Shown here: positions 12,742 through 25,200 of the stretch, in pieces | Layout: every line of letters starts with the position of its first letter | Position numbering within the stretch: position 1 is the stretch's first letter | From: Pogostemon cablin | Taxonomy: Eukaryota; Streptophyta; Magnoliopsida; Lamiales; Lamiaceae | NCBI GenBank assembly: GCA_023678885.1 | Contig: CM042986.1 | Location: 1,240,001-1,304,000, forward strand | Length of the DNA stretch: 64,000 nt | Direction: 5' to 3' | Notes under the pieces: model-generated | The model's input: the letters and a program-made list of their open reading frames with translations, nothing else | Databases searched by the model: none | Told to the model about the DNA's origin: nothing | Translations under genes and position numbers: made by a program

Positions 12742-13138
12742 CATTACAAAAAAAAAATTTACCTACAGAATATTCTGTTGGTAAAAGTCTTAATTTTATT
12801 ATTAAATTAGTTTATCAACGGATTAGAAATGGAATCCGTTGGTAAATTTCTATTGGTAAAGTGGTGGTTGATAAATTTTTAGCAACGAAAAATAAATTCC
12901 GTTGGTAAATAATTTCATTGATAATCCGTTGTTAAAAATTCCGTTGTAATTTATACTATAAAGATTCCCTTGGTAATCTGTTGGTAATTACCAACGGATT
13001 GAATTCCGTTGGTAAAATAGAGAATAAATCCGTTAGCATTTTATTTCTAATAAAAAAATGTCATTTTGGTTGTTAATACATTGATAATTACCAACAAATT
13101 GAATCCATACGTTATTAAAATATACTTTTTTTGTAGTG
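12742..13138. mobile_element. Short non-autonomous CACTA element
   Basis: Left end CATTACAAAAAAA (one change from CACTACAAAAAAA) and right end TTTTTTTGTAGTG, flanked by the 3-bp duplication TAA (12739-12741 and 13139-13141). The interior has many copies of CCGTTGGTAA in both orientations, as in CACTA subterminal repeats. There is no transposase. Confidence 0.75.
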
Positions 13139-14549
13139 TAAATCCATTAAGTTTTCGAATAATTTATTAATTATTAAATTCTTTTTTCGTCTTGTAGTTA
13201 TCTTCATTGACACTGTAAATATGTACTAGAAACATTGTTTACTAACAAATTTTATTGACTTTTAAAAAATTATTGTGATTTTTTAGATAATAAATGAAGT
13301 ATAAAGTATATTTTATATTACGCGGAGTAATATTTTTGAAATTAAAATAATATTTTAAGTTATTAATTGATTAACTTGATTTTTTTTGGATGGCCGCAAT
13401 AGGGGTGTTACAACGAAATAGAAAGTGTAAAGATAAGAATGAAACGGGTGTAATTAATAAAAATTTAAATTACTCTTATCATTATATAATTATTTTATTA
13501 ATTTAATATTTAATTAATTGAATTTAATTTAAGATAATTTATTAAACAATTTCTGTTAATTAGTATAATTTATTAAACAATCAATTCTGTAATTAGTATA
13601 ATTTATGGAGTGATTATTTAAAAATAATAAAAAATTCAACATATAACATCAGAGGTATTAGTATTTTTTATTATGAAAAGCGGGCATTTTTAATTTTTTT
13701 TCCATGTAAAGGGGGCATTTTTATTAATTAAATGGTATATTGGGCATTCATGATTCCTCCTAGACATGAAAAAAAAAAATGGAATCGCAGTTCGAGCCAA
13801 GGAACCTGGTTTCGAAACCGGTAAAAAACGAATCGAAATCGAATATACTTTTGTTTGGTTTCGGCTCTCGTTTCATTGGGAAAAAAATCGACGGTTTCGA
13901 TTCGAACCGTCAATTTTTCCAATTTTTTTATTTTTACGCTAAAAACTAAATATTAACGGGATTTGGCGGAACCGAAATCTTCCTACTTCGATTTGAAACC
14001 GTCGGTTCCGGTTCGAAGTGAGGCTTCCTCCTCATTTATATATCATGAAACCTAGGCAGCAGGCGTGTACTACGTGTGTTGCAAGTGAGGCTGACGGCTT
14101 CATACCTGGGCTTTACCGAGGATGAATGAAATAAGCAAGGCCTTCTTTTAGTTACAACATGGCCCCACCTCTCACTTCAAATTCATAAATTGATTCCAAC
14201 ACATGAATACGTGCCTTAATAAGGTGGTGGGCCCAATTTGAATACTTGTACTTACAACTCCCTTCCATCACAAGTAACCAGTAACGGCCACGATGATTCT
14301 CTACTCCTTTTCTCATATTTCATTAATTTCACGTCAAAATAATTGTAAAATTCGACAAAATTTCAACCTAAAGTCATGAAAAAATATAAAATTAAGCAAT
14401 GAGCTTCTTCATGCAATAATCAACATGTGAAAAACATAGTAAATTTTTGTACTGAACAAATTTCTATCCGATGTCATTTCTTATGTGTGCCACCTTAGTA
14501 GTCGTGTATAAGAAAATTAATTGATCATCGGGTGTGATTATTTACAACA
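13139..14549. other. Intergenic, no gene seen
   Basis: AT-rich DNA, with a patch at about 13775-14015 of self-complementary GGTTTCGAAACCGG / CGGTTCCGGTTCGAA words. This gives open frames on the minus strand but no recognisable protein. Confidence 0.4.
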
Positions 14550-15010
14550 AAGTGAAGATTTTTTTTTTCCAAATTTAAAACTTTGGGCTAAAATGCAATT
14601 GAAATAAAGATAAAGGTTCATAGTAAAATTAACCCTTATCCTACTTTAAAAAAAATATATTTAATTATAAATTAACATACTTTGTCATATAAAAATCATA
14701 TTTTAACAATAATCAACTCATCTTAAATATTACTGCCTTTTAAGAGAATTTTTCAATGTTGAATAAAAAAATTTAATATTGTTCTAAAATTCCTTAAAAA
14801 ATCAATTTAATTACATGTAGCGACATTTTAACTATTTATTGAATCCATCTAAAATTAAATAAGAATTTGGCTTAAAGAAAAAAATAATAAATAATAATAA
14901 TAATAATAAATGGATTTTTGCTCCAATGAGTTAAGGGTTTTAATTGATCATTTCTTCGTATTTTTTAAGGAGGGCCAATTAGATCTAACTAAAATAAAAA
15001 GAGGATTTGA
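14550..15010 (+). repeat. Left arm of a ~0.5-kb diverged inverted repeat
   Basis: Read on the plus strand, this arm matches the reverse complement of about 24660-25200. Shared blocks in the same order include CCAAATTTAAAA-TTTGG-CTAAAATGC, ACTTTGTCATATA, ATGTTGAATAAA, TTCTAAAAT, AAAAAATCAATTTA, CTATTTATTGAATCC, GAATTTGGCTTAA, an AATAATAAT run, TTAAGGGTTTT and GGGCCAATTAGATCTAACTA. The best-preserved part is about 170 bp. The arms bracket a 10-kb block containing gene fragments. Confidence 0.7.
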
Positions 15011-15166
15011 GTGAGAAGAAAATAGATGAGGGCTTTGCTTTTATTTCCGTGAGTAGTAGAAGGATCTGGTACTAATTGTAAATACAATGAAATATATATA
15101 TCAACCTCCAATTATCCAATCTAACATCGTATTTCCAAATCATTTCAGGCAAACAGTATCGCAATC

Positions 15167-15592
15167 ATGGTGCGGTTGGTGATCCATGGCCCAAACCTCC
15201 CTGTCCTCTCCAGAGAAATGACGGACAAGCTTAGTCTCCTTGCGGATGAGCTGCGTGATACGACAGATATGGCAAAAGAGGATAACAAAACTAAGGAGAT
15301 GTATCTGAATTACACAGAAAAATGCACGGCTACGGGGCTTAAAACACATAAATTGTCTATCGAAAAGAAGGCTGCTGAGGATAGGGTGAAGGTAGTTGAG
15401 AAAAAGATGGAGGAACTTTTGAAAAATATGGAGGTTTTGAGGATTGAGCTTTATGATCAGGAGAATATAGGGCTGATTGCTGATAAGGTTGGGATCTGGG
15501 AAACGACTGCGATTAAGGAAAAAATTAAGTCTATTCTGCATCCTACACCTACAGAAGAGGTAGATCGAATGTCTATCGGAAGAAGATGTTGA
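15167..15592 (+). CDS. Hypothetical coiled-coil open frame, possibly a gene fragment
   Basis: 141 codons from ATG at 15167, preceded by an acceptor-like TTTCAG (15144-15149). The protein is rich in Lys/Glu, with a likely coiled coil from about residue 15 to 100 (EKKAAEDRVKVVEKKMEELLKN). I do not recognise the family. Just past the stop, a second frame stays open (EEDVEIVGRLRENHNYASK), which could mean a frameshift or an unseen splice. It lies within the inverted-repeat-bounded block beside a decayed gene, so it may itself be a relic. There is no signal peptide or membrane segment. Confidence 0.3.
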   Translation: MVRLVIHGPNLPVLSREMTDKLSLLADELRDTTDMAKEDNKTKEMYLNYTEKCTATGLKTHKLSIEKKAAEDRVKVVEKKMEELLKNMEVLRIELYDQENIGLIADKVGIWETTAIKEKIKSILHPTPTEEVDRMSIGRRC

Positions 15593-17677
15593 AATTGTTG
15601 GACGCCTCAGAGAGAATCACAACTACGCGTCAAAATTGTTGGCAGCGGTGAAGAACGTCTTGCTAATTTGGCTACTAGGTTGCGATTGTCTTTCGTGTTG
15701 GTAGATCCTAGCCAGTAGATTGGGTGAGTATTTTATTCAGTATTTCAAATTTTCAATTTAATCAAATATTAATCTATAGTATTTAACATTTCAATCAAAT
15801 ACTAGTTTGTATTATGTTGAATTAAAGTTAAACTTATTTGCTGGTCCTGTTTCCATCACATTTGCAGGTCCTGCTTCCATCAAGGTAAGCATGTTTTGAT
15901 AGTATTTGTGTGCTTTCTCCTATTTGCTAGAAGATGTATTTTACTTAGGCTTTGTTATTACTTTCCTAATTGTTCATGAACTGAAGGTCAGAATGGAGAG
16001 GGACAGGGGTAGTGAAATGTTTATGTACTGCTGTTAGAGACGTTTGATGACTTGCTTTTGATGAAAGTTAATATTGTGCTTCATGTTGTCTTAAAATATG
16101 CATCTAAATTCATTTTTAACTTGAATATTTCTTGAGGGAATTAACAGCTTCAGTAGAGTGAAATGTTAAATATCATATAAGATCATCTCTTCTCTCTTTA
16201 CTTAACATATCATATGCATAAATGACAGTATGCTAGTGTATAGCTAGTGTACCAATTGTGTAAGTGTGGCATACCTTTCTGTTTCCGCTTTTTGTTAGTC
16301 CATATCTTTACACCCAAGACCCAACTTCATCAGTCATCACTGACCAACATGCATACAGGCTAAGGTAGTCAATCTTATTGACCAGAACAATAGGATTTCG
16401 AAGCCTATACTTAATCACTCATCCTAACATAATTTCAGTTATTCCTAAGCAAAATACAAACGTTCAGACTAAGGAAATATTTTCTGGAGGCTCATGGGTG
16501 GAAACATTTGTATTGGCACTAGCTTCATGGAGTTTATAACTCCTTCCAGATTCAAGTCCCTGTAATATATGCTTCTATGGACCATGTTCCTTTGATAGAC
16601 ACGATTGAAAAGTTTTAGAAAAAGATTCACTGTTGGATAGTTCTACATAAATAGACACTGTCGCTCCCAAGAGGTATGATTTGGATGTTTGTTCCCAAGT
16701 CACAGATTTCAAAGTTTCCAAATGAACAATTTTTACTTTTTTCCATACTTGCATGTAGTCATTCCATATGAATGCTACATTTCTTTATTGAAGACTTCGG
16801 AAAAAATTATTTGTGAGGTTTTTGTTCAAATGTATTGAAATGTCATATTATTTCAGTGAGCATGATGACACTTACTTAAGAGAAATATTAATTGGGACAG
16901 CACAGACATATTATCTTGTGGTTATTAATAATATGCATTTTCTTGTGAGGAAATTAAAAATAAATTTAGAATTACTAATGTTGTTAAGATTTCTATAGAA
17001 GTTCATTTTTTCTTAAAAGGTACACCTGGGAAGGCTGGAAAATATAGCTGGGAGGGATGATGATAGGAGGAAGGGTTGAATATTACACAAAATGAGGAGG
17101 ATGGAATTACTTGGGCTACTTGGGAACTTTCTAAGTCTTTCTTACAAAGCTCAGGTGCTTTTGAGGTGTACTGCAATTGTGAACTGGTAATGTTTCTCTA
17201 ACGTTCTACAGTAGATGCTCTTAACATGCTGTGATCTAGGTTTTTCTGATGCTTGAATATGAGAACATGTCCTTTTATTTGATTTCATATTAGCCTTGCA
17301 CATCTTATCCTGCAACTGGTAACACTAGATATAATTCAGAATCTTTAGGAAGATCTCATGTTCTAGTTCCCCAAATTCAATTAGAGAGATATAAAGTGTC
17401 AATTTATTTGATGTGAGAGATAGATCAATGTGTTACTCTATCTTTCCTTAGCTAAGACGTGTTGGTCTGCACTAATTCCATTTGCCTACTCTTGTGAGCG
17501 CTCCGTGTTTAACTGACACACATTAGTTATTTGCTGTGTATGTGTTTTTGATTGAGTTGGCTTGTTTTACTCGTTTAGTTATTATCCATACACCCGGGTG
17601 TTCACGAGACTCGCTCATTTACCAATAGGTACTTCACACAATTAGTGTGCATTGTTGTTTTGGTTTATATGATGCAG

Positions 17678-17797
17678 GTATTCTCAAAATTAAAGGAGAA
17701 TAGGTTCCCAAGGGAGAGAGAGTTGAAAGACCTGATTGCTAACTCGAGAGTGATAGACGACATCAATGGTGGGTGGGTGGGTTACTTCCACAATTGA
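17678..17797 (+). other. Exon-like segment of an unrecognised gene
   Basis: After an acceptor ATGCAG, 39 codons stay open to a TGA. The peptide contains KENRFPRERELKDL and ends DDINGGWVGYFHN. It may be the 3' exon of a transcript that includes the frame at 15167. A second open stretch after TCCAG at 18429 (to about 18525) is readable in two frames. Intervening DNA at 15.9-17.6 kb shows no clear exons. Confidence 0.25.
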
Positions 17798-18551
17798 CTA
17801 GAACAACCTTCTACAGGATTTTTATTTCCCACAGGACTGATCTCATAGTCGAGAGTTCAAGGCTTTATTTAATATCAATGATAAATTTGTATGTCACATG
17901 CAACCCACCAATTTTAGACATTACTATCAAGGGATAATTTTTACAGTAAGTTTTTGATGAAAAAGACTTCTCTGCATCATATATATTTAATAAGAATTCT
18001 GTTTTATACCCACCCCTTGAAATAATTCTGCGTGTTAAGAGTTCCAAAAACACGCAGTGTTGATAAAAGAACCTCACGCATGTTAGGCCATATAACAAAC
18101 TCAAAATTTCCAGAAAAACAAAATGCCATTTCAATCATACAAGGATTCGCATTCTTTCCTCTGCAATGACATTATGATATGATACCACTTCCGGTTTTTC
18201 ATTGCCTTCATTAGCCAGTGATGCAAAGTCTTCCGTCATGGTAACACGACTCATCGAGGCTCACAATTCAATGATTTTAGCAGTATTTATTAATATCGCT
18301 ATTGGTATCAACATTCTTATAAGGCCTGTGAATAAAATTGTTGTTCCTCAATTTTAAGTCTCTTTTCCATCTCTTAGTAATTAGGATTTCAGTGTCGGTC
18401 TCTATAAGCTTGTTTCTTGCTTGTCCAGAAGCAGAGGAGGCATCCTGCGATTGGAGACCAGATCAAGAAACAATTTATGAGAACAACCCAACTTGATTCA
18501 ATGGTGACCAGTGAAAGTTGAATGTAAGAATAAGAAAGAGAAATGTGTCAC

Positions 18552-18853
18552 CTATGGAAAACAATTTACTCTTGAATCGGGTTTCTCATGAAGATGACTA
18601 AGATTGGCTTTAGTGTTGGAATCATTTTGCATCAATTTATTTGATTTTGGCCTCAGTCCTTTTACAATACCGCTCAGAATGCCATGATTACCACCCTGTA
18701 ATAATAAGTCAAGCAATCATATAAAAACTAAAGAACACTGAAAGCATCAAGTCTGTAAAAACAATGGTAATGGTTAGAAACCTCTTTTCTCTTATGATCA
18801 GAGGAAACACTGATTGCTGCAGCTGCTACCACAACATCGTCAAGACTAGGCTC
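18552..18853 (-). other. Two exon-like segments on the minus strand, unrecognised
   Basis: Segment 18853-18782 (24 codons) reads EPSLDDVVVAAAAISVSSDH... between AG and GT. Segment 18695-18552 (47 codons plus stop) reads GGNHGILSGIVKGLRPKSNK... after TTATTACAG. They join in phase 0 to a TAG. They look like the last two exons of a gene whose 5' part is not visible, and may be a captured or decayed fragment like the neighbouring SAC relic. No family is assigned. Confidence 0.3.
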
Positions 18854-18899
18854 CTAGACAATAATCCTCCTCCTCATCATCATTTATTTGGTATACTAC

Positions 18900-20833
18900 A
18901 AAAACTTTTGTGAAATCGTTTGTAAGACTTGTTAAAGTATAATTTTCTAAACTACGATGAATGAGGCATTAAAGTATTATTATAGGGTGTTATAATATAT
19001 ACATGATTCACTATTAACATACTTTTAACTACAAATAAGTATATTTTACCTATAAGTATATGATCTTACAACTTGTCTCACATAAATCCGTCTCGCAAGT
19101 GCTCCTTGTTATACATTATCAATTAATTTTGAGTAATTATTAATCTAAAATATTGTGCAAATCAATTTTCGTTCCTTTAAACATAATATTCCATTATTTC
19201 AAGATTTAAAAATTAATTTACTTAAATTATTATCGTATCACAAATATTTTTATTAAAAGATATTTTAATAAATAATATAAATATAATTTTATTAATTTTA
19301 AAATTTACTTGTCAGCTTAGAAAATATATACATCAAGGTAAAAGAAAACTTAGAAAATATTTTAATGTAAAAGAAAATTAAATAAGTTAATTTTTAAAAT
19401 GATTTACATCATGTGCGATGCGCATTTGTAATATTTAGAGTTATGTGATATAATTATTTAATTTAAACATATAATGGAGTACATGATTTTTTTTTATATA
19501 TTGAAGTTTATAGTTGGTTGAAATAATGTATTATATACGTATTTAATTTCTTATAATATATCTCAATCCCACGTTAATTTAAGTCAATAATATAGATTCA
19601 AAGTTTAAGATTAATTTTTTTTTATTAACTTTATTAACTAAAAAATGATAGTAATATTATTATATTATTTTTAAGTAATAAATAAATTTTAATTTATGTT
19701 AGCTGTATTAAGTTTGAAAATTATAGTTAACAATTTTCTTTTAGTTATAGGATTAATGTAATGTATTAAAATTTTATAAACTAAAATTTGAAAGAAAAAA
19801 AAAGTGATCGACACTTAAAAAAATTTATTTTTGTCGATAATAAATGTTGTTTATAATTTATTAATACTTAGCATTCCAAAACACATTGGAAATGATGAAA
19901 TATAAAGTGAGAAGAAATACTATATACTAAAGGAGAGTTTGACTTTATTAGGTGACATCATGAGAGTAATTTATGGATAATATGGAATTTTCTTAGAATT
20001 TTAATATTTTAATAAATTTATCAAACTTGCTAAGGAAGGAGAGTGTGGATAGTTTATTTAACAACCAAACTTGCTAAGAAAGGAAAGAGTGATTACATTA
20101 TTTCACAACCAATCAAAAAAATTGTCTTAATTAAAATTTTATCTAATCTTAAAATGTTTTTAATTTTTTTAATTTTGAATCTTTTTTAAGTAAAAATTAT
20201 ATCAAATTAATCGGTATCACATGATTTTCAATTTAACATCCATATTGCTAATATAATATAATTTGAGTAATATTATTCTCAAATTACATGAATATCTTTT
20301 TAATTTTTATTATACTTACAGGGAAATGTTTTAATTAATGAGGTGTCATCACTATTAATAAGGATGATATGCAATTTTCTTATTTATTTTAATTTTTATT
20401 TAAGTTTATAATAAATTAAAATAAATAATTAAATAAAATAATTATGGATAAATTTGATTGGTAGTGTACACACAAAAATAGAAAATTGATATCCATAAGT
20501 TATCAATAAGCATTCAATCACATTCTTTATATTTTATTTTTTAAAAATCTATTTCATCCAAAATTTTAAAAGTTTATAACCTTTAAAAATTAAGTTTATT
20601 ATTAATAAAAATTATATCAAATTAATTGTCTTTTTACGTTCTTTAAAACGACATGCATAGTGATATATATAGAAAACAATTTTAACTATATAATTAAAAG
20701 ATGAATATTTATATATTATGAGATGGGATAATCATATATTTAATTAATAGTTATAAATTTTATTTAACCATATTTGTTAAATATTTATTTAAAATAATAT
20801 AATTTAATTTAATTTATATTTAATTAATAACCA
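18900..20833. other. AT-rich intergenic, no gene seen
   Basis: Very AT-rich. An imperfect tandem pair CAAACTTGCTAAGGAAGG / CAAACTTGCTAAGAAAGG occurs at about 20024-20110. No coding signal. Confidence 0.4.
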
Positions 20834-21040
20834 CGAAATTTACTCATATTGCAAATATTAATCATCACTTTTGAAAATTTACAAAAAAAGCATAACTTTT
20901 AAGTATTGTTGCAAAATACACCCAATTTGTGAATAAAAATAGGGGTTTTTTTGTGCATTTTGCAACAATACTTAAAAATTGTGATTTTCTTTTTGCAATT
21001 TCTCAAAAGTGGAATTAATTTGCAATAGGAGTAAAACTCG
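20834..21040. mobile_element. Palindromic MITE
   Basis: The left half (CGAAATTTACTCATATTGCA...) is the inverted complement of the right half (...TGCAATAGGAGTAAAACTCG). The arms of about 95 bp around AATAGGGG include AAGTATTGTTGCAAAATACAC and its complement. No clear target duplication was identified. Confidence 0.6.
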
Positions 21041-21804
21041 TAATTTTTTTAAAAAATATCAAAAATAAAACTCAGCTTCTACTATTTATTTTATCACGTG
21101 GGAAGATAAATAATTTAATATTTTTTATAGTAAATAAATGAAAAGGGAGTAGAATATAATAAAGTAAGGATAAATTAGACTTTTCAAAAATATATATTTA
21201 AATTATATAATAATGGATGTATATTTATAAAAAAAAGTATGTATATAAGAGGAGCCTAAAAATATAGGGGGTTATTCTTTAAATACATAAAATTATTTTA
21301 TTTGGAAGAGTACACTAACAATACTAATATTAATTCTTATACAAAATAGTAATTGTTCTAATAAAAATAACCCTCTATTTTACTAAAAAGTAAATTCAAT
21401 TTCATCTTAGTTTTCAAATTTTAATTATTTTAGAGGTAATTTAGTATTTTTGTGTAATAAATTAATACTAAAAGTATATTATGTGTTAAAATTTCATATG
21501 TAAATATTAAAATTTTAATTTAAAATAATAAACATTATAAATTTTATTTATATTAAAAATGTTATTTTAAATTAATTTTATTACAAATCAATTAAATAAT
21601 AAGAATAATTAAGAAAATATGAATAAACCCAGTATGTTCAAACGAAACAAATATAAGAACGTGGCATGATAATTGATAAAAAAATAATATGGAAAGAGCA
21701 AAATTACATCAATTGTAGCTTAAAATCAAATTGAGAACGCTATCAATCATGCTTTAACAAAGAGTGGAATTAATGGCAAACAAGACAAAATTGGATATAA
21801 GGTT

Positions 21805-22560
21805 ATCTCCAGTTGACCCAATTTTGCAGCACATTCATTCCTAAAATGCAGTCAACTCAATAAATCATCTCTAGCAGTTAAATCCATTTTGCAAAACATT
21901 TATTTTTTAATAATATTTTTATTTATTTTTACATTTAATTTATGTTTCATTATTATTAAGTGTATGTTTTAAAATTTATGATGAAATTGAAGTTTTTATT
22001 TAGAATTTTAATATGTAATTTAATCTTTATTTTTAAGGGTTTAAATTAATTTATTTTCATTTATTAAGAATTTATAAATATTTTTAAACATATTCTTCTT
22101 CATTTTTAATTTTAAATAAAAAGATAATATGACATAAAATAGTAATGTGCATAAAATAATTAATTAAAATTATATTACAATTCACTCAAACATAAAATTT
22201 AAAAAATTACAAAATACATAAACATAAAATTTAAAATAAAACAACACTCAAAATTAAAATTAATTTATTTTCATTTATTAAAAATTTATAAATATTTTTA
22301 AATAATAAAAAAATTTAAACAATCGTATCTACAAAATTAAAATACTATAATATATATACGCCCCACAATTCATTTCACTAACTACATAATTAAAATCAAC
22401 AAAAAAAATTAAAAAAAAAAAAGAAAATAAATGTTGTAGCATCCTCATTTTTGAGGCGCTACAGTAGAATTCCCAATTTTGCAGGCATAATTGCAGCAGC
22501 ACTGGAGGGGGATATTTGTGATGCATCCGTAAATTGCAGCCCCGTTGGAGATGCTCTAAG
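21805..22560. mobile_element. Possible non-autonomous DNA transposon with ATCTCCA-type ends
   Basis: The left end GGTTATCTCCAGTTGACCC resembles the reverse complement of the right end GGGCTGCAATTT...AGAGCATCTCCAACGGGG, a terminus common in plant non-autonomous elements. The interior is AT-rich with internal direct repeats (TTTATTTTCATTTATTAA at about 22051 and 22263). The boundaries are approximate. Confidence 0.35.
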
Positions 22561-22837
22561 AAACGATAAAGCATCATTAATATAGCAATTATTGGGATAC
22601 TGTCATAGTCTTATATCAAATTAAGTGCCTTAATACGTCAGCAGGATAAACATGATAAGAACTGAGCCATTTCTATCTAAGTATCATGAAAACATTAGCT
22701 CCAGGAGAAATTTCACCTATTCCCTTGGGTATATTTTTTCCCAGAAAACAAATTAAGCACAAATCATTTTCTCAGTTGTTATGAATTGTTCGCAGAATAA
22801 TTCTTGAACCTGGGAGATATTAACCAAGAAATCTAAC

Positions 22838-24433
22838 CTTATCTGTCAAGTCAACCACAATGCACCCTCCATATCATTTCAATAAATCATTAAAATGGCG
22901 TTCCACAACGTCTGACTGAAATACAAACACAAAATAAAAGTGCTGAGTGGTTGAAAATGAACAAAACACTAAAAAATACATTACTGTTAACTGGGAAGTA
23001 CATACTGTCTGCTCATGATTAATTTATATGGAATCGTGGTTTATAGCTCAAATCAACAATTTGCTCCCATAGGAGAGGAATTGACCCTCGGACCTGACAA
23101 CCACAGTTTCTCATGAGCTCAACTTGTTACAGCAGCAACTAACAAGAAGAATGTGGTGTAGAAAATGTAACAAAAGAATCAACATGTGAAGCTGCTTAGG
23201 CTGCGTTTTATTCCTAAACTAAGCAAAATCACAGTCACTCAGGAACAAAGAATCAACATATTCTACAAATCTATAGTAAGATGTCCTAAAGAATGGGTGA
23301 ATATAGGAAAAGCATACCTGCAGAAAAGAAGACATGTAGCCTTCAAATTCCAGTTCTATAAAGTTAGCAGTATCCCCTTCTAAATTCGCTCCTCGTCTCC
23401 ACATTCTTGTCCCTAAATGTAGACGAATAAAAGTTGAGTTCCTATGGATCAAAGTTAAGAAACCAATAGAAAATAATTCATTCTTTTGTACCTAGATGCC
23501 TCGTACATCTCCGTGAAATTAATTTTACAACAGCAGGAGATTTCTTCAACTTCACTTCTCCAGTCTGAAAGCTTAAGTTGTACTGCCGTAGTCAAGTAAA
23601 ACAAAATCATTTTTCTGAAGTTGTTGTTTATTCATAACTGCTGCCAGTGAGAGTTGGATTTTAAAAACTGACACAGAGAGAAAGAGGGGTACAAGGATAT
23701 TTCCTTGCAATAAAGGGATAATATACTCATCAAGCTGCAAGAAGAGAGTTGACAATTAGAAAATAATAATGCTGTAATAAATTAGCATTCACTAAATAGA
23801 GCAAGTGGCAAGATAGGACAAAACTCAATCATGCATTTCATATCCATAGAGCATCCAGCACAGAGCTTAGAGCTTTATATCACAAGCTCTCATGTCAGCG
23901 TTATGGGAGGAGTCATTAATTTCTAACCTTATTCTCAATAAGCTCCTCTAATAAATTCCAGTTCCAAACAAATTGTTGGTCACCCTGCAATGCAACAGAA
24001 TCAAATTTGAGTTGCACTCCAAGAAACACCAACAAAAGTTAAATATAGTCAGTCACTTCCTTTAGCAGCACAACCAATGTGAAAAAAACAGCTAAATTAG
24101 ATCTATCAAGCAAGCAACTGTTCCACATGCTTAAGTTTTATGGTCATGTGATTAAGTGAGTGATATGGACATTACTACTTTATTTTCGCTCTCCCACATT
24201 GCACCAAAATATGAATATGTTAACTTCATGGTTTAATCAACATACCTGCTTCCAGATAGGTTTACTCTCCCATCCTTCTGCCAGCTTGCTCCTCCTCTGC
24301 AAGCTGGTAAGCACACAGCTGTATTAAGTCAATGATCCTTCATTTGAACATATGGTGGAAAATATTAGAAAACTTACTTTAGTGTTATATCAGTTCCATA
24401 AGAATAATATAAGCCTGGTGTTGATTCAACAGT
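22838..24433 (-). pseudogene. Decayed SAC1-type phosphoinositide phosphatase fragment
   Basis: Exon remnants on the minus strand are 24433-24378 (TVESTPGLYYSYGTDITL), 24303-24246 (LQRRSKLAEGWESKPIWKQ), 23984-23928 (GDQQFVWNWNLLEELIENK), 23734 to about 23715 (LDEYIIPLLQG), about 23570-23492 (FQTGEVKLKKSPAVV...RRCTRHL), 23412-23318 (GTRMWRRGANLEGDTANFIE), 23093-23006 (VRGSIPLLWEQIVDLSYKPR) and 22915-22838 (VVERHFNDLLK-stop-YGG). The order and peptide words match the plant SAC6/7/8 group (ER/Golgi PI4P phosphatases). Lesions are a +1 frameshift in exon 23093-23006, giving TAA, and an in-frame TGA at 22876-22874. About four residues are also lost after NFIE. The N-terminal half and the catalytic CX5R exon are absent. 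Splice sites are largely preserved, so it descends from genomic DNA and not from a retrocopy. Confidence 0.85.
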
Positions 24434-24659
24434 CTACAGAAGAGTCATGAAGTAATCTTCGTCTTTTTTCTGTCAAAAGATCATGCAGCGTTTTAATTAA
24501 CAAGGATACAGATCAAATTGATTCAGAAGTTTGGGAAATTAATCAGATCATAAGATTCACAATCATACTTCCTGACTAGTAAGAACTCTTGAAGTTTCTT
24601 TACAGGATAGGAACTTCATTGACGTAACCCGGAAAACAGGAAAACCAATGTAACCCGGA

Positions 24660-25200
24660 ACTTCATTGACGCAAACCCTCTTTATTTTAGTTAGATCTAA
24701 TTGGCCCTTCTTTTTTTAAGATAAATGATCGATTAAAAACCCTTAACACATTGGTGCAAAAAACCCTTTATTATTATTATTATTATTATTTTTTTCCTTA
24801 AGCCAAATTCTTTTTTATTTTAGCTGGATTCAATAAATAGTTTTAAAGTGAGTGTTCGTTCAAACTGTAAATTGATTTTTTGATGGATTTTAGAACATAA
24901 TTGCATTAAGAAATTTTATTCAACATCGATTACTATTTTTTTTCTATATATATTAAAGAATATTTGTTGTACTATTTTTAGTGAATTTTATTTTATTTTC
25001 TTTTTCTCTCCTATCCGTTATTATATGACAAAGTCCAGTAATTATTTAAGATAAGTTAAAGTATAACTATTATATACACAAATTATGTTATTTTGTAGTT
25101 TAAATATGAGTTTTTAAAATATAATAGGAGCTAATTGCATGAAAACTCTATGCTTTTACTTAAATGGCATTTTAGTCCAAATTTTTAAATTTGGCAAATT
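24660..25200 (-). repeat. Right arm of the ~0.5-kb diverged inverted repeat
   Basis: Inverted partner of 14550-15010. It ends about 500 bp before the second FBPase start. The arms have diverged by small indels, so the event is old. The outer limits fade gradually and no target duplication was found. Confidence 0.7.

Noticed and set aside
12742..13138. CRISPR-like or satellite array from the repeated CCGTTGGTAA words
   Set aside because: The words occur in both orientations with irregular spacing between CACTA-type ends and a TAA duplication, fitting a non-autonomous transposon.
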